Below are positions 39,258 through 49,033 of a stretch of DNA of 64,000 bases, piece by piece. A program made the translations under genes and the position numbers. Below the pieces are notes generated by a model, which saw only the letters and a list, made by a program, of their open reading frames with translations, searched no databases and was not told the origin of the DNA. Every line of letters begins with the position of its first letter. The first letter of the stretch is position 1. This DNA is from Halopseudomonas sabulinigri (GTDB lineage: Bacteria > Pseudomonadota > Gammaproteobacteria > Pseudomonadales > Pseudomonadaceae): the NCBI RefSeq assembly GCF_900105255.1, contig NZ_LT629763.1:124001-188000 (forward strand). Reading direction: 5' to 3'.

Positions 39258-40004
39258 TCAGGGTTGGGCATGGTCATGGTGTCCACCACTGTGCTGGCTG
39301 CCGGGTGGCGCGAGCGTGCTGATGACCCACTGCTGGTGCGGTCCGGGCAGGGTCCAGAGGCCAAAGGCGATGATCAGACTGGCCGCGCCGATGCGCAGGC
39401 TGCGCTTGCGCAGCAGGGCAGTCAGCTTGTCGGCGGCGGCGCCGGTGGCGAGCAGGGTAGGTAGCGTACCCAGCCCGAAGGCGAGCATCAGGAGTGCCGA
39501 GGTGCCGCTGCTGCCATGGCTGCTGGCCCACACCAGTGAGCTGTATACCAGCCCGCAAGGTAGCCAGCCCCAGAGCATGCCCAGACACAACGCCTGAGCG
39601 GGGCGCTGCACCGGAAGCAGGCGCCGCGCGCGAGGCTCAATGTGGCGCCATAAGCCACGGCCGAGCGATTCGATACGGGTCAGCCCCGACCACCAGTTGG
39701 CCAGATACAGGCCCATGCAGATCATCAGCAGACCGGCGATGGTGCGCAGCACCACGCCCAAGCCCATCCCCTGCAATGCCCAGCCGAAGCTGCCGAGCAG
39801 GGCACCGGCGAGTGTATAGCTGCTGATACGGCCCAGGTTGTAGCTCAGCAGGATGCGCCACAATGGCCAGCCCTTGCGCTGCTCGGCGGGGATGGCCAGA
39901 GTCAGTGCACCCATCAGGCCACCGCACATACCGATGCAGTGGCCGCCGCCGAGCAACCCCAGCGCCAGAGCGGTAAATAGCTGCGGCAGCAAGTCTGCGC
40001 TCAT
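39258..40004 (-). CDS. sulfite exporter TauE/SafE family protein beside cco assembly genes
   Basis: A 248-residue inner-membrane protein with about six hydrophobic segments. The N terminus has [15 protein letters not shown], a conserved His/Cys motif of the SafE-like proteins linked to copper and cbb3 oxidase assembly; [19 protein letters not shown] in the middle has a second conserved Pro-Cys-Gly. It overlaps ccoS by 4 bases, so the two are coupled. Homologues are found directly after ccoS in many proteobacteria. A role in copper or cofactor supply to the oxidase is inferred from position. In P. aeruginosa hemN lies between this gene and anr; here only 86 bases separate them and hemN is absent. 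Confidence 0.87.
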   Translation of the reverse strand: MSADLLPQLFTALALGLLGGGHCIGMCGGLMGALTLAIPAEQRKGWPLWRILLSYNLGRISSYTLAGALLGSFGWALQGMGLGVVLRTIAGLLMICMGLYLANWWSGLTRIESLGRGLWRHIEPRARRLLPVQRPAQALCLGMLWGWLPCGLVYSSLVWASSHGSSGTSALLMLAFGLGTLPTLLATGAAADKLTALLRKRSLRIGAASLIIAFGLWTLPGPHQQWVISTLAPPGSQHSGGHHDHAQP

Positions 40005-40252
40005 GCCGGGCGGTCGTCGTCGGCTTGGGCGGTTTTGTCGTCGCTTTGGTTGGCGCCTTGATCTGGGGTGCTGGCAGCTTTGCTGCGGCCTTGAGCGGCC
40101 AGATGGGCCGGGTCATCCTCGTCAAACAGGATGCTGTGCGCGGGGCTATCGAGATCGTCGTACTGGCCGTTGTTCACCGCCCAGTTGAAAACCCAGATGG
40201 CGATCACCACCAGCAAAATGGCGATCGGAACCAGAATGTAGAGTACGGTCAT
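40001..40252 (-). CDS. ccoS: cbb3-type cytochrome oxidase assembly protein CcoS
   Basis: An 83-residue protein with one N-terminal membrane segment (LYILVPIAILLVVIAIWVFNWAV) followed by NNGQYDDLDSPAHSILFDED, the conserved CcoS block, and a variable polar tail. CcoS is required for cofactor insertion into cbb3 oxidase. Its start overlaps the ccoI stop by 4 bases and its stop overlaps the SafE-like gene by 4. Usual CcoS proteins are 45-75 residues, so the tail is slightly long. Confidence 0.92.
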   Translation of the reverse strand: MTVLYILVPIAILLVVIAIWVFNWAVNNGQYDDLDSPAHSILFDEDDPAHLAAQGRSKAASTPDQGANQSDDKTAQADDDRPA

Positions 40253-42702
40253 GCGCGGGCCTCCGCGAGTTGGCCGGTGGACGCCTGCTGCGGCGCAAGC
40301 CTGAACCGGGTCAGGCGCAGGGCGTTGAGTACCACCAGCAATGAACTGGCTGACATGCCGAGTGCCGCCCAGGCTGGCGTGACCATGCCCAGTGCGGCGA
40401 GCGGCAATATCGCCAGATTATACAGGCTGGCCCAGGCCAGGTTCTCGATCATGATGGCGCGGGTGCGCTGAGCTACCTGCAGGCTGTCGACCAGGGTCAG
40501 CAGGCGGCTGTTGAGCAGCACGGCGTCGGCATTGGTCTTGGCCAGGTCCGAGGCGTTGCCCATCGCTACTGAGATGTCGGCGCTGGCCAGTACTGGCACG
40601 TCGTTGACACCATCACCCAGCATCAATACCTTCTCGCCGCGCGCCTGTTGCTGTTGCACGTAGGCCAGTTTGTCGTCGGGACTGGCGTTGCCGATCGCTT
40701 CGCTGATGCCCAGTCGTTCGGCCATGCGGTCAACCACTGCGGCCTGGTCGCCAGACAACAGGACAACCCGCAAACCGCGCGCCTGCAATGCGGCCACCAT
40801 GGCGGCGGCGTCGCTGCGCAAGCGGTCGTTCAGGGCAAACCAGGCGATTGGACCATCCGCGTTGCCCAACAGCAGCCACTGGCCTGGCGCTTCGGGGTAG
40901 GCAGGTGGGGTATAGCCGCCCAGCGTGCTGACAAAGTCTGCTTTACCGATGCGCAGTGTTTGTCCGTCGCATTCGCCCTGCAGACCCTGGCCCGGCACGT
41001 TTTCGATGGCGTTGGCACTGTGCAGGCTGCGGCCGAAGGCGCGAGCAATCGGGTGCTCCGAGCTGCTTTCCAGCGTGCGCGCCCAGTGCAGCGCCTGATC
41101 GGCATCATGCGCGGCAAAGGGCTGAATCTGCTCCAGCGTCATACGACCTTCGGTCAGGGTGCCGGTCTTGTCGAGAATGACCGTGCTGATCTGCTTCATG
41201 CCTTCCAGTACGTGGCCACGGGTAATCAGCAGGCCGAGTTTGTGCAGGCTACCGGTGGCGGTGGTCAGCGCGGTGGGCGTCGCCAGTGAGAGGGCACAGG
41301 GGCAGGTCGCTACCAGCATGGCCAGCACAATCCAGAATGCGGTATCAAGGTCGCGCAGCGACCACCAGAGGGTGCCCACCACGACCACCGAAAGCAGCAC
41401 CGCGAGCAGAAAGTACTGCGCAACCTGATCGGCGAGTTTCGCCAGCCGGGGCTTATCGGACTGGGCGCGTTCCAGCAGGCGGACGATGGCCGAGAGCCGC
41501 GTTTGGTCGCCCAGCGCCGTCACTTCGATCTGCAGGGGGCCTTCGACATTGAGCGTACCGGCGGTAACCGCATCGCCGGCGGTTTTGGCGATGGGTAGGT
41601 ATTCGCCGGACAGCGCAGACTCGTCGATGCTGCTGCTGCCCTGGCGAATACGCCCGTCAGCGGGGATGCTTTCACCGGGTTTGACTTCGACCAGGTCGCC
41701 GCAGGTCAACTCCTCCAGCATGATGCGCTGGCTGCTGCCATCCGCGGCAATACGCAGCGTGCTGGGTGGCAACAGATTGACCAGCCGGGCGGTACTTTCC
41801 ACCGTGCGCTGGCGCGCGCGGCGTTCCAGATAGCGGCCGGCAAGCAGGAAGAAGGCGAACATGGTGACCGAGTCGAAGTACACCTCGCCGCGGCCGATGA
41901 CGGTGGCCCAGATGCCGGCCAGATAGGCGCCGCCGATCGCCAGCGAGACCGAGACATCCATGCTCAGGCGGCGGTTTTTCAGGTCGCGCCAGGCGCCCTG
42001 AAAGAAGGGCGCACAGCTGTAAAACACCACCGGGGTGGTCATCAGCAGGCTGGCCCAGCGCAGCAGATGTGCCATGCCCTCGGTCAGGTCCTGATCAAAC
42101 TCCTCATACAGGGCCATGGTTGCCATCATTACCTGCATGAACATCAGCCCCGCCAAACCCAGGCGGCGCAGATAGCGGCGGTTTTCGGCGGCAATCTGCT
42201 CGGCAGCCTTGTCGGGCTCGTACGGGTGGGCGGTGTAACCGATGCGCCGCAGCCCTGCAATCAGTGTCGAGAGTTTGGTGGCGTCGGCCTGCCAGCTGAG
42301 GCTGAGGCGCTGATTGCCCATGTTCAGACTGGCCTCCAGCACGCCGGGTTGCGCGCGCAGGTGGCGCTCGATCAGCCAGCAGCAGGCGGCGCAGTTGATC
42401 CCTTCGATGAGTAGCTGAATCTGCTGGCCAGTGCCTTGGGAGGAGGTGTAGCGCTGTTGCACGTCTTGCCGGTCATACAGCTCCAGCTCGTCCTGCAGTA
42501 CCCGCGGCATGGCTTCGGGGTTGGCGGAGCGCTCGGTCCGGTGCTGGTAATAGGATTCCAGCCCGGCGCAGCAAATGGCTTCCGCCACCGCCAGGCAGCC
42601 GGGGCAACACAGTGGCCGCTGTTCGCCAAGTATGTTCGCGTGCCAGGGCGCGCCGGCGGGAACCGGTTCGCCACAGTGAAAACAGGGGGTGGGTTGCGCC
42701 AT
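40249..42702 (-). CDS. ccoI: copper-translocating P-type ATPase CcoI (FixI)
   Basis: An 817-residue P1B-type ATPase. The N terminus has a zinc-ribbon-like metal domain (CFHCGEPVPAG, CCPGCLAVAEAI), then a heavy-metal-associated domain with GINCAACCWLIE. Eight membrane segments include the ion-path motif ATCPCALSLATPTAL (CPC). The phosphorylation site is VILDKTGTLTEGR, the actuator motif appears as LSGEYLPI, and MLGDGVNDVPVLASADIS is the hinge. It exports or delivers copper to the cbb3 oxidase. Located in the ccoGHIS order: 3 bases after ccoH and overlapping ccoS. Confidence 0.95.
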   Translation of the reverse strand: MAQPTPCFHCGEPVPAGAPWHANILGEQRPLCCPGCLAVAEAICCAGLESYYQHRTERSANPEAMPRVLQDELELYDRQDVQQRYTSSQGTGQQIQLLIEGINCAACCWLIERHLRAQPGVLEASLNMGNQRLSLSWQADATKLSTLIAGLRRIGYTAHPYEPDKAAEQIAAENRRYLRRLGLAGLMFMQVMMATMALYEEFDQDLTEGMAHLLRWASLLMTTPVVFYSCAPFFQGAWRDLKNRRLSMDVSVSLAIGGAYLAGIWATVIGRGEVYFDSVTMFAFFLLAGRYLERRARQRTVESTARLVNLLPPSTLRIAADGSSQRIMLEELTCGDLVEVKPGESIPADGRIRQGSSSIDESALSGEYLPIAKTAGDAVTAGTLNVEGPLQIEVTALGDQTRLSAIVRLLERAQSDKPRLAKLADQVAQYFLLAVLLSVVVVGTLWWSLRDLDTAFWIVLAMLVATCPCALSLATPTALTTATGSLHKLGLLITRGHVLEGMKQISTVILDKTGTLTEGRMTLEQIQPFAAHDADQALHWARTLESSSEHPIARAFGRSLHSANAIENVPGQGLQGECDGQTLRIGKADFVSTLGGYTPPAYPEAPGQWLLLGNADGPIAWFALNDRLRSDAAAMVAALQARGLRVVLLSGDQAAVVDRMAERLGISEAIGNASPDDKLAYVQQQQARGEKVLMLGDGVNDVPVLASADISVAMGNASDLAKTNADAVLLNSRLLTLVDSLQVAQRTRAIMIENLAWASLYNLAILPLAALGMVTPAWAALGMSASSLLVVLNALRLTRFRLAPQQASTGQLAEARA

Positions 42703-42705
42703 CGG

Positions 42706-43221
42706 TTACTGTGCGGAAATCTGGTACCGCTGACCGGGTACCAGGTTCAGCTCGCCGGTCAGACGCCAGCCCTTGTCGCCGGGTTTGTCCGGATCGCTGA
42801 GCTCAATGTAGCGACGGCCTTCGATCTGTTGTTCGAGCTGGCCGGTGTAGCTGTTGCCGCGAATCTGCCGCAGGATGATGGCGCGATCTTGCGAGGCGTG
42901 CGCGGGGGAGATCAGGTCGAGCGTAAGGCTGCGCGGCAAAGCCACAAAGTCACCCTGCAGCTCCAGGGTGATGTCACCGGTGACTTCGTCGATGCCGAAA
43001 TCAGCACCCACGCCCAGGTCGCGTGCCATATGGTCGCGGCCAAGGTACAGGTTGATGGCCTTGCCCTCAGTGTAATAGTTGTCGCGTACCAGGCTGTCGG
43101 GGTTGAGCGTGGCAACGAACAGCAGCCCCAGGCCAATGAACACCGCAAAGGCCAGAATGGCGATGATGAACCAGGCCCAGAACTGCTTGTACCAGGGCGT
43201 GCTGAGGTTGTCGTGCTGCAT
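42706..43221 (-). CDS. ccoH: FixH/CcoH family oxidase assembly protein
   Basis: A 171-residue protein with one N-terminal membrane segment (WYKQFWAWFIIAILAFAVFIGLGLLFVA) and a periplasmic domain with SLVRDNYYTEGKAINLYLGRD, the standard FixH block. FixH/CcoH binds the cbb3 complex during late assembly. Start at 43221 (MQHDNLSTPW) is chosen because AGGA lies 7 bases upstream; an ATG 18 bases further upstream contains that site in its coding frame. It follows ccoG by 63 bases and is followed by ccoI after 3 bases. Confidence 0.9.
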   Translation of the reverse strand: MQHDNLSTPWYKQFWAWFIIAILAFAVFIGLGLLFVATLNPDSLVRDNYYTEGKAINLYLGRDHMARDLGVGADFGIDEVTGDITLELQGDFVALPRSLTLDLISPAHASQDRAIILRQIRGNSYTGQLEQQIEGRRYIELSDPDKPGDKGWRLTGELNLVPGQRYQISAQ

Positions 43222-43284
43222 GGGTGTTCCTGTAATCATTGACCTGACTGTCTTTGCGCTAACGGGTTGAGCGTCGCCCGGCGA

Positions 43285-44697
43285 TCAACGCACCTTGGGT
43301 GCCATGAACCGACTTTCCGAGCTGGCGACGACGCTGTCGTCATCGGTGGCGACCACTTCAAAGATGACGGGTATGTTGGTTGCGCCATCCAGCTCTGCCG
43401 GGTCGATCTGCACATTCAGCGGCAATTGCAGTTTGCTGCTTGGGCCGACCAGCAGTGGGCGATCCGGCAAGTGCAGAGTGAGCCCTTCATGGCCTTGCAT
43501 GCTCAGCCGGTAGCTGCGCTCGGTAGTACCCTTGTTGAAGATTTTGACAATGTACACGTTCTCGATCTGGCCGCTGCTGGTTTCTCGAAACAGAACATTT
43601 CGATCGCGTTCAATATCCAGCGAGACCTGAGAAATATTGCTGACGGTGATGATGAACAGGCCAATCATCACCAGCAAGGCGGTGCCATAACCGAACAGGC
43701 GGGGGCGGAACACTTTGGTCGGCTTGCCCTCCAGACTGTGCTCGGTAGTGTAGCGAATCAGGCCCGGCGGGTAATCCATCTTTTCCATCACTTCATCGCA
43801 GGCGTCGATACAGGCGGTGCAACTGATGCACTCGATCTGCAGGCCATTGCGAATGTCGATGCCGGTAGGGCAGACCTGCACGCAGATTTCACAATCGATG
43901 CAGTCACCCTTGCCAACCTCGGCGGGATCGGCGCCTTTCTTGCGTGAGCCACGCGGCTCCCCGCGCGCCGCATCGTAGGAGACGATCAGCGTATCGGCGT
44001 CAAACATCACGCTCTGGAAACGAGCGTACGGACACATGTGGATGCACACCTGTTCACGCAGCCAACCGGCGTTGATGTAGGTAGCTGCGGTAAAGAAGAA
44101 CACCCAGAACAGCGACCAGCCGGCCATCTGCCAGGTAAACATCTCGACGATCAGCCCGCGGATCGGCGTGAAGTAGCCGACGAAGGTCAGTGCGGTAGCC
44201 AGCGATACCAGCAGCCAGATGCTGTGCTTGGCCGCGCGGCGCGCGAATTTGTTGAGGCTCATGGGCGCGTGATCGAGCTTGATACGCGCGTTGCGCTCGC
44301 CCTCGGTAACGCGTTCGGCCCACATGAATACCCAGGTCCAGACCGTCTGCGGGCAGGTATAGCCACACCAGACCCGGCCGGCAAAGACGGTAATGAAGAA
44401 CAGTCCAAAGGCGCAGATGATCAGCAGAAACGACAGCAGGAAAAAGTCTTCCGGCTGGAAGGTGGCGCCAAAGATGTGGAACTGGCGGGCAGGCAGGTCC
44501 CAGAGCACTGCAGGGCGGTCACCCCACTGCAGCCAGACGGTACCGAAGTACAGCATGAACAGGAATGCCACCCCGGCCAGGCGAATGTTCTTGAACAGGC
44601 CCTTGTAAGAGCGGGTCTGTATCTTTTCGCGTTTGGCGTAGAGGTCGTAGGTTTCTACCTTGGGAGTGACGTCTTCCAGGGGGATTTTACTGCTCAT
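43285..44697 (-). CDS. ccoG: cytochrome c oxidase accessory protein CcoG
   Basis: A 470-residue membrane protein with about five membrane segments and two ferredoxin-type iron-sulfur clusters. The cluster cysteines are in GDCIDCEICVQVCPTGID and ECISCTACIDACDEVM (residues about 260-320). WCGYTCPQTVWTWVFMWAE upstream is a further conserved motif. A C-terminal beta domain is periplasmic. CcoG reduces copper for the oxidase assembly pathway. The start at 44697 (MSSKIPLEDVTPKVETYDLY) matches other CcoG; the upstream 16 residues of open frame are not expected. First gene of the assembly operon. Confidence 0.95.
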   Translation of the reverse strand: MSSKIPLEDVTPKVETYDLYAKREKIQTRSYKGLFKNIRLAGVAFLFMLYFGTVWLQWGDRPAVLWDLPARQFHIFGATFQPEDFFLLSFLLIICAFGLFFITVFAGRVWCGYTCPQTVWTWVFMWAERVTEGERNARIKLDHAPMSLNKFARRAAKHSIWLLVSLATALTFVGYFTPIRGLIVEMFTWQMAGWSLFWVFFFTAATYINAGWLREQVCIHMCPYARFQSVMFDADTLIVSYDAARGEPRGSRKKGADPAEVGKGDCIDCEICVQVCPTGIDIRNGLQIECISCTACIDACDEVMEKMDYPPGLIRYTTEHSLEGKPTKVFRPRLFGYGTALLVMIGLFIITVSNISQVSLDIERDRNVLFRETSSGQIENVYIVKIFNKGTTERSYRLSMQGHEGLTLHLPDRPLLVGPSSKLQLPLNVQIDPAELDGATNIPVIFEVVATDDDSVVASSESRFMAPKVR

Positions 44698-44840
44698 ATC
44701 AGGCTGACCCTCAGGCGAAGGGGAGTGTTGGCGGACTGACCTCACGTAGGGTCAGACTTTGCCTGTATCACTGAAAATAGACCGGATTGGTAAGCTGCAC
44801 AATGCGACCAGTGGTCGCGCAGCCGGAAAGCCAGAAACAA

Positions 44841-44865
44841 GATGGGGGAACCAAGTTCCCCCATC
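44841..44865 (-). terminator. Rho-independent terminator after ccoNOQP
   Basis: A perfect 11-bp stem GATGGGGGAAC with its complement and a 3-base loop lies 34 bases after the ccoP stop. On the minus strand it is followed by TTGTTTCTGG, a short T-rich stretch. It separates the oxidase operon from the assembly operon starting at ccoG, whose own promoter must lie between 44698 and 44840; I found no convincing Anr box there. Confidence 0.85.
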
Positions 44866-44898
44866 TGTCAGTGCTTTTACTTACGTGCTAACTACACC

Positions 44899-45792
44899 TT
44901 ACTGCTCGTCCTGCTGATGGGACAGGCTGTAGATGTAGGAGGCCAGCATGTGGATCTTGTCTTCACCCAGATGCGCCTGCGACGGCATGTGACCGTTACG
45001 GCCGTAGCGCACGGTCTGCTGAACCTGCAGGAAGCTGGAACCGTACAGCCAGATATCGTCGGTCAGGTTCGGCGCGCCCATCTGATGGTTGCCCTTACCG
45101 TCTGCGCCGTGACAGGCCACACAGGTATTGGTGAAGGTTTCGGCACCGGCAACCAGATCAACGCCTTCTGTTTCCAGACCAGACAGGCTGCGAACATAGC
45201 CAGAGACGTTGCGCACACCGGACTCACCAATTACGTTGAGCCAGGCAGGCATGGCTGCCTGACGACCGCCGCGCAGTGTGGTCTTGATGGTTTCCGGGTC
45301 GCCGCCGTACAGCCAATCGTTGTCGGTCAGGTTGGGGAAGCCGAATGCACCGCGCGCGTCGGAGCCGTGGCAGACCGAGCAATTGGTGGCAAACAGACGC
45401 TGGCCAATGCGGGTGGCATCGCGATCCTTGGCTACTTCTTCCACCGGCATTTCGCGGTATTTGGCGAAAATCGGAGCAAACTGCTCTTCTGCCTTGGCGA
45501 CTTCAGCCTGATATTCCTTGACTGAAGTCCACTCCAGGTAACCGGGCCATTTGCCCAGGCCCGGATACAGGAACAGATAGAAGGCAGCAAATACCATGGT
45601 GGCGACGAAGAGTACAAACCACCAGCGGGGCAGGGGGTTATCGTACTCTTCAATACCGTCAAAGCTATGGCCGACTTTCTCGTCGGTTTGCTCCGGACGC
45701 TGACCCTTGCGCGTGGCCAGCAGCAACCACAGGATCAGGCCCAGGCAGGTCAGGGTCAGGACAACAATGTACCCGCTCCAGAAATTAGTCAT
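44899..45792 (-). CDS. ccoP: cbb3-type cytochrome c oxidase subunit III (CcoP)
   Basis: A 297-residue dihaem cytochrome c. Two N-terminal membrane segments (about 7-27 and 57-77) are followed by two cytochrome c domains with haem sites CSVCHGSD and CVACHGAD. It accepts electrons from the cytochrome bc1 path and passes them to CcoO and CcoN. The N-terminal YDNPLPRWWFVLF block is typical of CcoP. Its start overlaps the ccoQ stop by 1 base. Complete and of normal length. Confidence 0.96.
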   Translation of the reverse strand: MTNFWSGYIVVLTLTCLGLILWLLLATRKGQRPEQTDEKVGHSFDGIEEYDNPLPRWWFVLFVATMVFAAFYLFLYPGLGKWPGYLEWTSVKEYQAEVAKAEEQFAPIFAKYREMPVEEVAKDRDATRIGQRLFATNCSVCHGSDARGAFGFPNLTDNDWLYGGDPETIKTTLRGGRQAAMPAWLNVIGESGVRNVSGYVRSLSGLETEGVDLVAGAETFTNTCVACHGADGKGNHQMGAPNLTDDIWLYGSSFLQVQQTVRYGRNGHMPSQAHLGEDKIHMLASYIYSLSHQQDEQ

Positions 45793-45980
45793 TACTTGTT
45801 ACTCCTAGCATCATCTTGCTGCTCTTCCGTGGCCTTGGCGTCGTCGTCATCGAGGAAGGGCAGTTGCGCTGCTTCGTCGAAGTCTTTCTTCTTGTATGAG
45901 CTGTAAGCCCATATCACGACACCAATGAAGGCCACCATGGCAAAGATGGTGCCCAGGCCGCGGAGAGTGTTGATATCCAT
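45792..45980 (-). CDS. ccoQ: cbb3-type cytochrome oxidase small subunit CcoQ/FixQ
   Basis: A 62-residue protein with one membrane segment (LGTIFAMVAFIGVVIWAYSS) followed by KKKDFDEAAQLPFLDDDD, the normal CcoQ layout. It stabilises the oxidase complex. It sits between ccoO (6 bases upstream) and ccoP (1-base overlap). Confidence 0.93.
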   Translation of the reverse strand: MDINTLRGLGTIFAMVAFIGVVIWAYSSYKKKDFDEAAQLPFLDDDDAKATEEQQDDARSNK

Positions 45981-45986
45981 GGTTGC

Positions 45987-46595
45987 TTACCGATCCGAAA
46001 GGACAGTGCCGAGGTGCTGCAGGTAGGCGATGATGGCGTCCATTTCGGACACTCCCTCAACCGCTTCCTTGGCACCAGCGATGTCTTCGTCAGTGTAAGG
46101 CACGCCCATTCCACGCAGCACTTCCATCTTCTTGGCGGTGTACTTGCCATCGAGGACGTTGTCCTGCAGCCAGGGGAAGGCGGGCATCTTGGATTCCGGC
46201 ACCACGTCACGCGGGTTGATCAGGTGAGCACGGTGCCAATCGTCGGAGTAACGCTTGCCGACACGGGCCAGATCCGGACCGGTACGCTTGGAGCCCCACA
46301 GGAAGGGGTGTTCCCAAACGCTTTCACCGGCGACCGAGTAATGGCCGTAGCGCTCTGTCTCGGCACGGAAAGGACGAATCATCTGCGAGTGGCAGCCAAC
46401 GCAGCCTTCACGGATGTACAGGTCACGACCTTCCAGTTCCAGGGCAGTGTAAGGGCGCAGGCCCTCTACCGGCTGGGTGGTTTCCGGCTGGAAAAACAGC
46501 GGGACGATCTGGACCAGGCCGCCGAAGCTGATGGCGATAACCATCAGCACGACCATCAGGCCCAGGTTCTTTTCTACGGTTTCATGCATTTTCAT
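45987..46595 (-). CDS. ccoO: cbb3-type cytochrome c oxidase subunit II (CcoO)
   Basis: A 202-residue monohaem cytochrome c with one N-terminal membrane segment ([25 protein letters not shown]). The haem site is [15 protein letters not shown] at about residue 63-75, and [20 protein letters not shown] with [11 protein letters not shown] supplies the distal methionine. It lies 12 bases after ccoN. Complete and of usual length. Confidence 0.96.
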   Translation of the reverse strand: MKMHETVEKNLGLMVVLMVIAISFGGLVQIVPLFFQPETTQPVEGLRPYTALELEGRDLYIREGCVGCHSQMIRPFRAETERYGHYSVAGESVWEHPFLWGSKRTGPDLARVGKRYSDDWHRAHLINPRDVVPESKMPAFPWLQDNVLDGKYTAKKMEVLRGMGVPYTDEDIAGAKEAVEGVSEMDAIIAYLQHLGTVLSDR

Positions 46596-46607
46596 CTAAT
46601 TCGTCCC

Positions 46608-48035
46608 TCAAGCAGTCTGGGCTGCGGCTTCAAGTGCCGCCGGCTTGCTGTGACGCACGGTACGCCACACGTTGTAAGCCATCAGCAGCATGCCCAGCAG
46701 GAAGAAGGCGCCGCCGATCATCCGCACGATGTAACCCGGATGGCTGGCTTCCAGAGCTTCGACGAAGGAGTAGGTCGGAGTGCCGTCGACGTTGACTGCA
46801 CGCCACATCAGACCCTGGGTAATACCGTTGACCCACATGGCAACGATGTAGAGCACGGTGCCGATGGTCGCCAACCAGAAGTGGGCGTTGATCAGCGGGG
46901 TGCTGTACATGGCTTCGCGACCAAAGATCTTGGGGATCATGTGGTACAGAGAGCCGATGGAGATCATGGCAACCCAGCCCAGAGCACCGGCGTGTACGTG
47001 ACCAATGGTCCAGTCGGTGTAGTGGGACAGCGCGTTCACGGTCTTGATGGCCATCATCGGGCCTTCAAAGGTGGACATGCCGTAGAACGCCAGCGCCACA
47101 ACCAGGAAACGCAGGATGGGATCGGTGCGCAGTTTGTGCCAGGCGCCGGACAGGGTCATCATGCCGTTGATCATGCCGCCCCAGCTCGGAGCCAGCAGAA
47201 TCAGCGACATCACCATGCCTAGGGATTGAGCCCAGTCAGGCAGGGCGGTGTAGTGCAGGTGGTGGGGGCCGGCCCAGATATAGATGGAGATCAGCGCCCA
47301 GAAGTGCACGATCGACAGGCGATAGGAGTAGATCGGACGCTCAGCCTGCTTGGGTACGAAGTAGTACATCATTCCTAGGAAGCCCGCAGTCAGGAAGAAA
47401 CCAACCGCGTTGTGGCCATACCACCACTGAATCATCGCGTCAGTCGCACCGGCATACATGGAGTACGACTTGGTCAGTGAGACCGGTACCGCCATGCTAT
47501 TGACGATGTGCAGCACGGCGACGGTGATGATGAAACCACCGAAGAACCAGTTGCCGACATAGATGTGCTTCATCTTGCGCTTCATGATGGTGCCGAAGAA
47601 CACCAGCGCATAGCTGATCCAGACGACCGCAATCAGGATATCGATCGGCCATTCCAGCTCGGCGTATTCCTTGGTGGAGGTCAGACCCTGTGGCAGGGTG
47701 ATAACCGCCAGCACGATCACTGCCTGCCAACCCCAGAAGGTGAAAGCAGCCAGGCCGTCGGAGACGATGCGCGCTTGTGAGGTTCGCTGCACTACATAGT
47801 AGGAGGTAGCAAACAGGGCGCATCCGCCAAAGGCGAAGATGACGGCGTTGGTGTGCAGTGGACGAAGACGCCCAAAGCTGGTCCAGGGTAAGCCAAAATT
47901 AAGTTCAGGCCAGACCAGTTGGGAGGCAATAAAGACGCCCATGGCCATGCCTACGATACCCCAGACGACCGTCATGACGGCGAACTGGCGTACCACCTTA
48001 TAGTTATAGGCTGTCGGAGTGGTAGCTGTGCTCAT
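46608..48035 (-). CDS. ccoN: cbb3-type cytochrome c oxidase subunit I (CcoN)
   Basis: A 475-residue haem-copper oxidase core subunit with 12 membrane segments. Conserved His ligands are in [37 protein letters not shown], and [20 protein letters not shown]; the Tyr-His crosslink area lies in the [12 protein letters not shown] segment. It reduces oxygen to water with high affinity and pumps protons. The start at 48035 ([13 protein letters not shown]) is the standard one; an open-frame extension of 28 residues upstream is leader sequence. An Anr-like box lies about 80 bases upstream. Only one ccoNOQP copy is present in this window, whereas P. aeruginosa carries two in tandem. Confidence 0.97.
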   Translation of the reverse strand: MSTATTPTAYNYKVVRQFAVMTVVWGIVGMAMGVFIASQLVWPELNFGLPWTSFGRLRPLHTNAVIFAFGGCALFATSYYVVQRTSQARIVSDGLAAFTFWGWQAVIVLAVITLPQGLTSTKEYAELEWPIDILIAVVWISYALVFFGTIMKRKMKHIYVGNWFFGGFIITVAVLHIVNSMAVPVSLTKSYSMYAGATDAMIQWWYGHNAVGFFLTAGFLGMMYYFVPKQAERPIYSYRLSIVHFWALISIYIWAGPHHLHYTALPDWAQSLGMVMSLILLAPSWGGMINGMMTLSGAWHKLRTDPILRFLVVALAFYGMSTFEGPMMAIKTVNALSHYTDWTIGHVHAGALGWVAMISIGSLYHMIPKIFGREAMYSTPLINAHFWLATIGTVLYIVAMWVNGITQGLMWRAVNVDGTPTYSFVEALEASHPGYIVRMIGGAFFLLGMLLMAYNVWRTVRHSKPAALEAAAQTA

Positions 48036-48083
48036 GCGAGATTCCACGGATAGCAGTTGGTTTATGGGTATTAAAGCGCTGGC

Positions 48084-48126
48084 AAGTATGAGGAAAGCCC
48101 GCGCGCATTGCAATGACATAGGTCAT
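48084..48126 (-). promoter_or_regulatory. Anr-dependent type promoter of ccoNOQP
   Basis: A symmetric box ATGAC-ATAG-GTCAT (48113-48126, embedded in the 18-base palindrome CAATGACATAGGTCATTG) matches the Anr/FNR consensus TTGAY-N4-RTCAA except for the outermost base of each half. On the minus strand a CATACT hexamer lies at 48089-48084, which places the box centre about 41 bases before the expected transcription start, as in class II FNR promoters. The ccoN start is about 50 bases further. With anr encoded 9 kb away, oxygen control of the oxidase is likely. The rest of the 367-base divergent gap to the hydrolase gene shows no other clear signal. Confidence 0.6.
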
Positions 48127-48402
48127 TGTTTGGCCGCGGGAAATGGCCTCTGGAACGGCTTTGCAGGCTATTGTTATGCTGCTGCTATGACGCCTTTGGC
48201 AGTTGTTCATCGACCGCTTGGTTGCTGGCATGTCACCGTCTTCCGATGAGCGCTGATGAGGGCTACGGGTTTCCGGCCGCCTGCGCGCGAGGCCCGTATG
48301 TTCTGCCCTAATCAGCGTAGCCGTCGCTGGCGGATCTGTGAAGCGCAGCGGATCAAGTTTGCCGCTGTGACAAGATGTCGCATTCCACTATTGAGAGAAA
48401 AT

Positions 48403-49023
48403 ATGTCAAACGCGGTTTTGCTTGATGAAGCGGTAACCCCCCTGGGGGCCACGTTGGTGCTTGGACATGGTGCGGGTGCGCCGATGGACAGTCCTTTCAT
48501 GGCGCTTTTGGCCGCGCAGCTGGCGCTGCGCGGCGTACGCGTACTGCGTTTTGAGTTTCCTTATATGGCTGCGCGGCGACGTGATGGCGGCAAGCGCCCA
48601 CCCAATCCCATGCCGGTTTTGCAGGCCCATTTGCGCGAGCTGTGCGGTGAGCTGGATCAGCCGTTCTTTGTCGGTGGCAAGTCCATGGGCGGTAGGGTAG
48701 CCAGTATGCTGGCTGGCGAGTTGGGCGCGCGTGGCTTCCTTTGTTTTGGTTATCCCTTTCATCCACCGGGCAAGCCGGAGAAAACGCGTATCGCGCATTT
48801 GCAGCAGCTGGAGTGCCCTGGCCTGATCTTACAGGGCACCCGCGATCCCTTTGGTAAACCGGAGGAGCTGGCAGCTTATACGCTGGATTCACATCTGCAG
48901 CTGCATTGGCTGGACAGCGGTGAGCATGACTTCAAGCCATTGAAGGCGAGTGGGCGAACGCAGCAGGAGTTGATAGCCGAGGCGGCCGAGGTGGCTGCCG
49001 GTTTCTGCCGGCAGCACCTGTGA
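48403..49023 (+). CDS. alpha/beta family hydrolase (KANL3/Tex30-like)
   Basis: A 206-residue small alpha/beta hydrolase. The oxyanion region is LVLGHGAGAPMDSPFM; the nucleophile elbow is VGGKSMGGRVAS (Ser near residue 95), the acid is in LQGTRDPFG and the histidine in DSGEHDFKP, so the triad looks complete. Substrate is unknown; the family is widespread in bacteria and uncharacterised. Start at 48403 (MSNAVLLDEA) has GAGAG upstream; the frame stays open for 49 more codons that read as non-coding. It diverges from ccoN and ends 10 bases before the converging chemoreceptor gene. Confidence 0.85.
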   Translation: MSNAVLLDEAVTPLGATLVLGHGAGAPMDSPFMALLAAQLALRGVRVLRFEFPYMAARRRDGGKRPPNPMPVLQAHLRELCGELDQPFFVGGKSMGGRVASMLAGELGARGFLCFGYPFHPPGKPEKTRIAHLQQLECPGLILQGTRDPFGKPEELAAYTLDSHLQLHWLDSGEHDFKPLKASGRTQQELIAEAAEVAAGFCRQHL

Positions 49024-49033
49024 TATGAGGGGG

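Noticed and set aside
48113-48126. Perfect Anr box upstream of ccoN
   Set aside because: It is not a perfect match: the outer base of each half differs from TTGAY/RTCAA. It is kept only as an Anr-like box.
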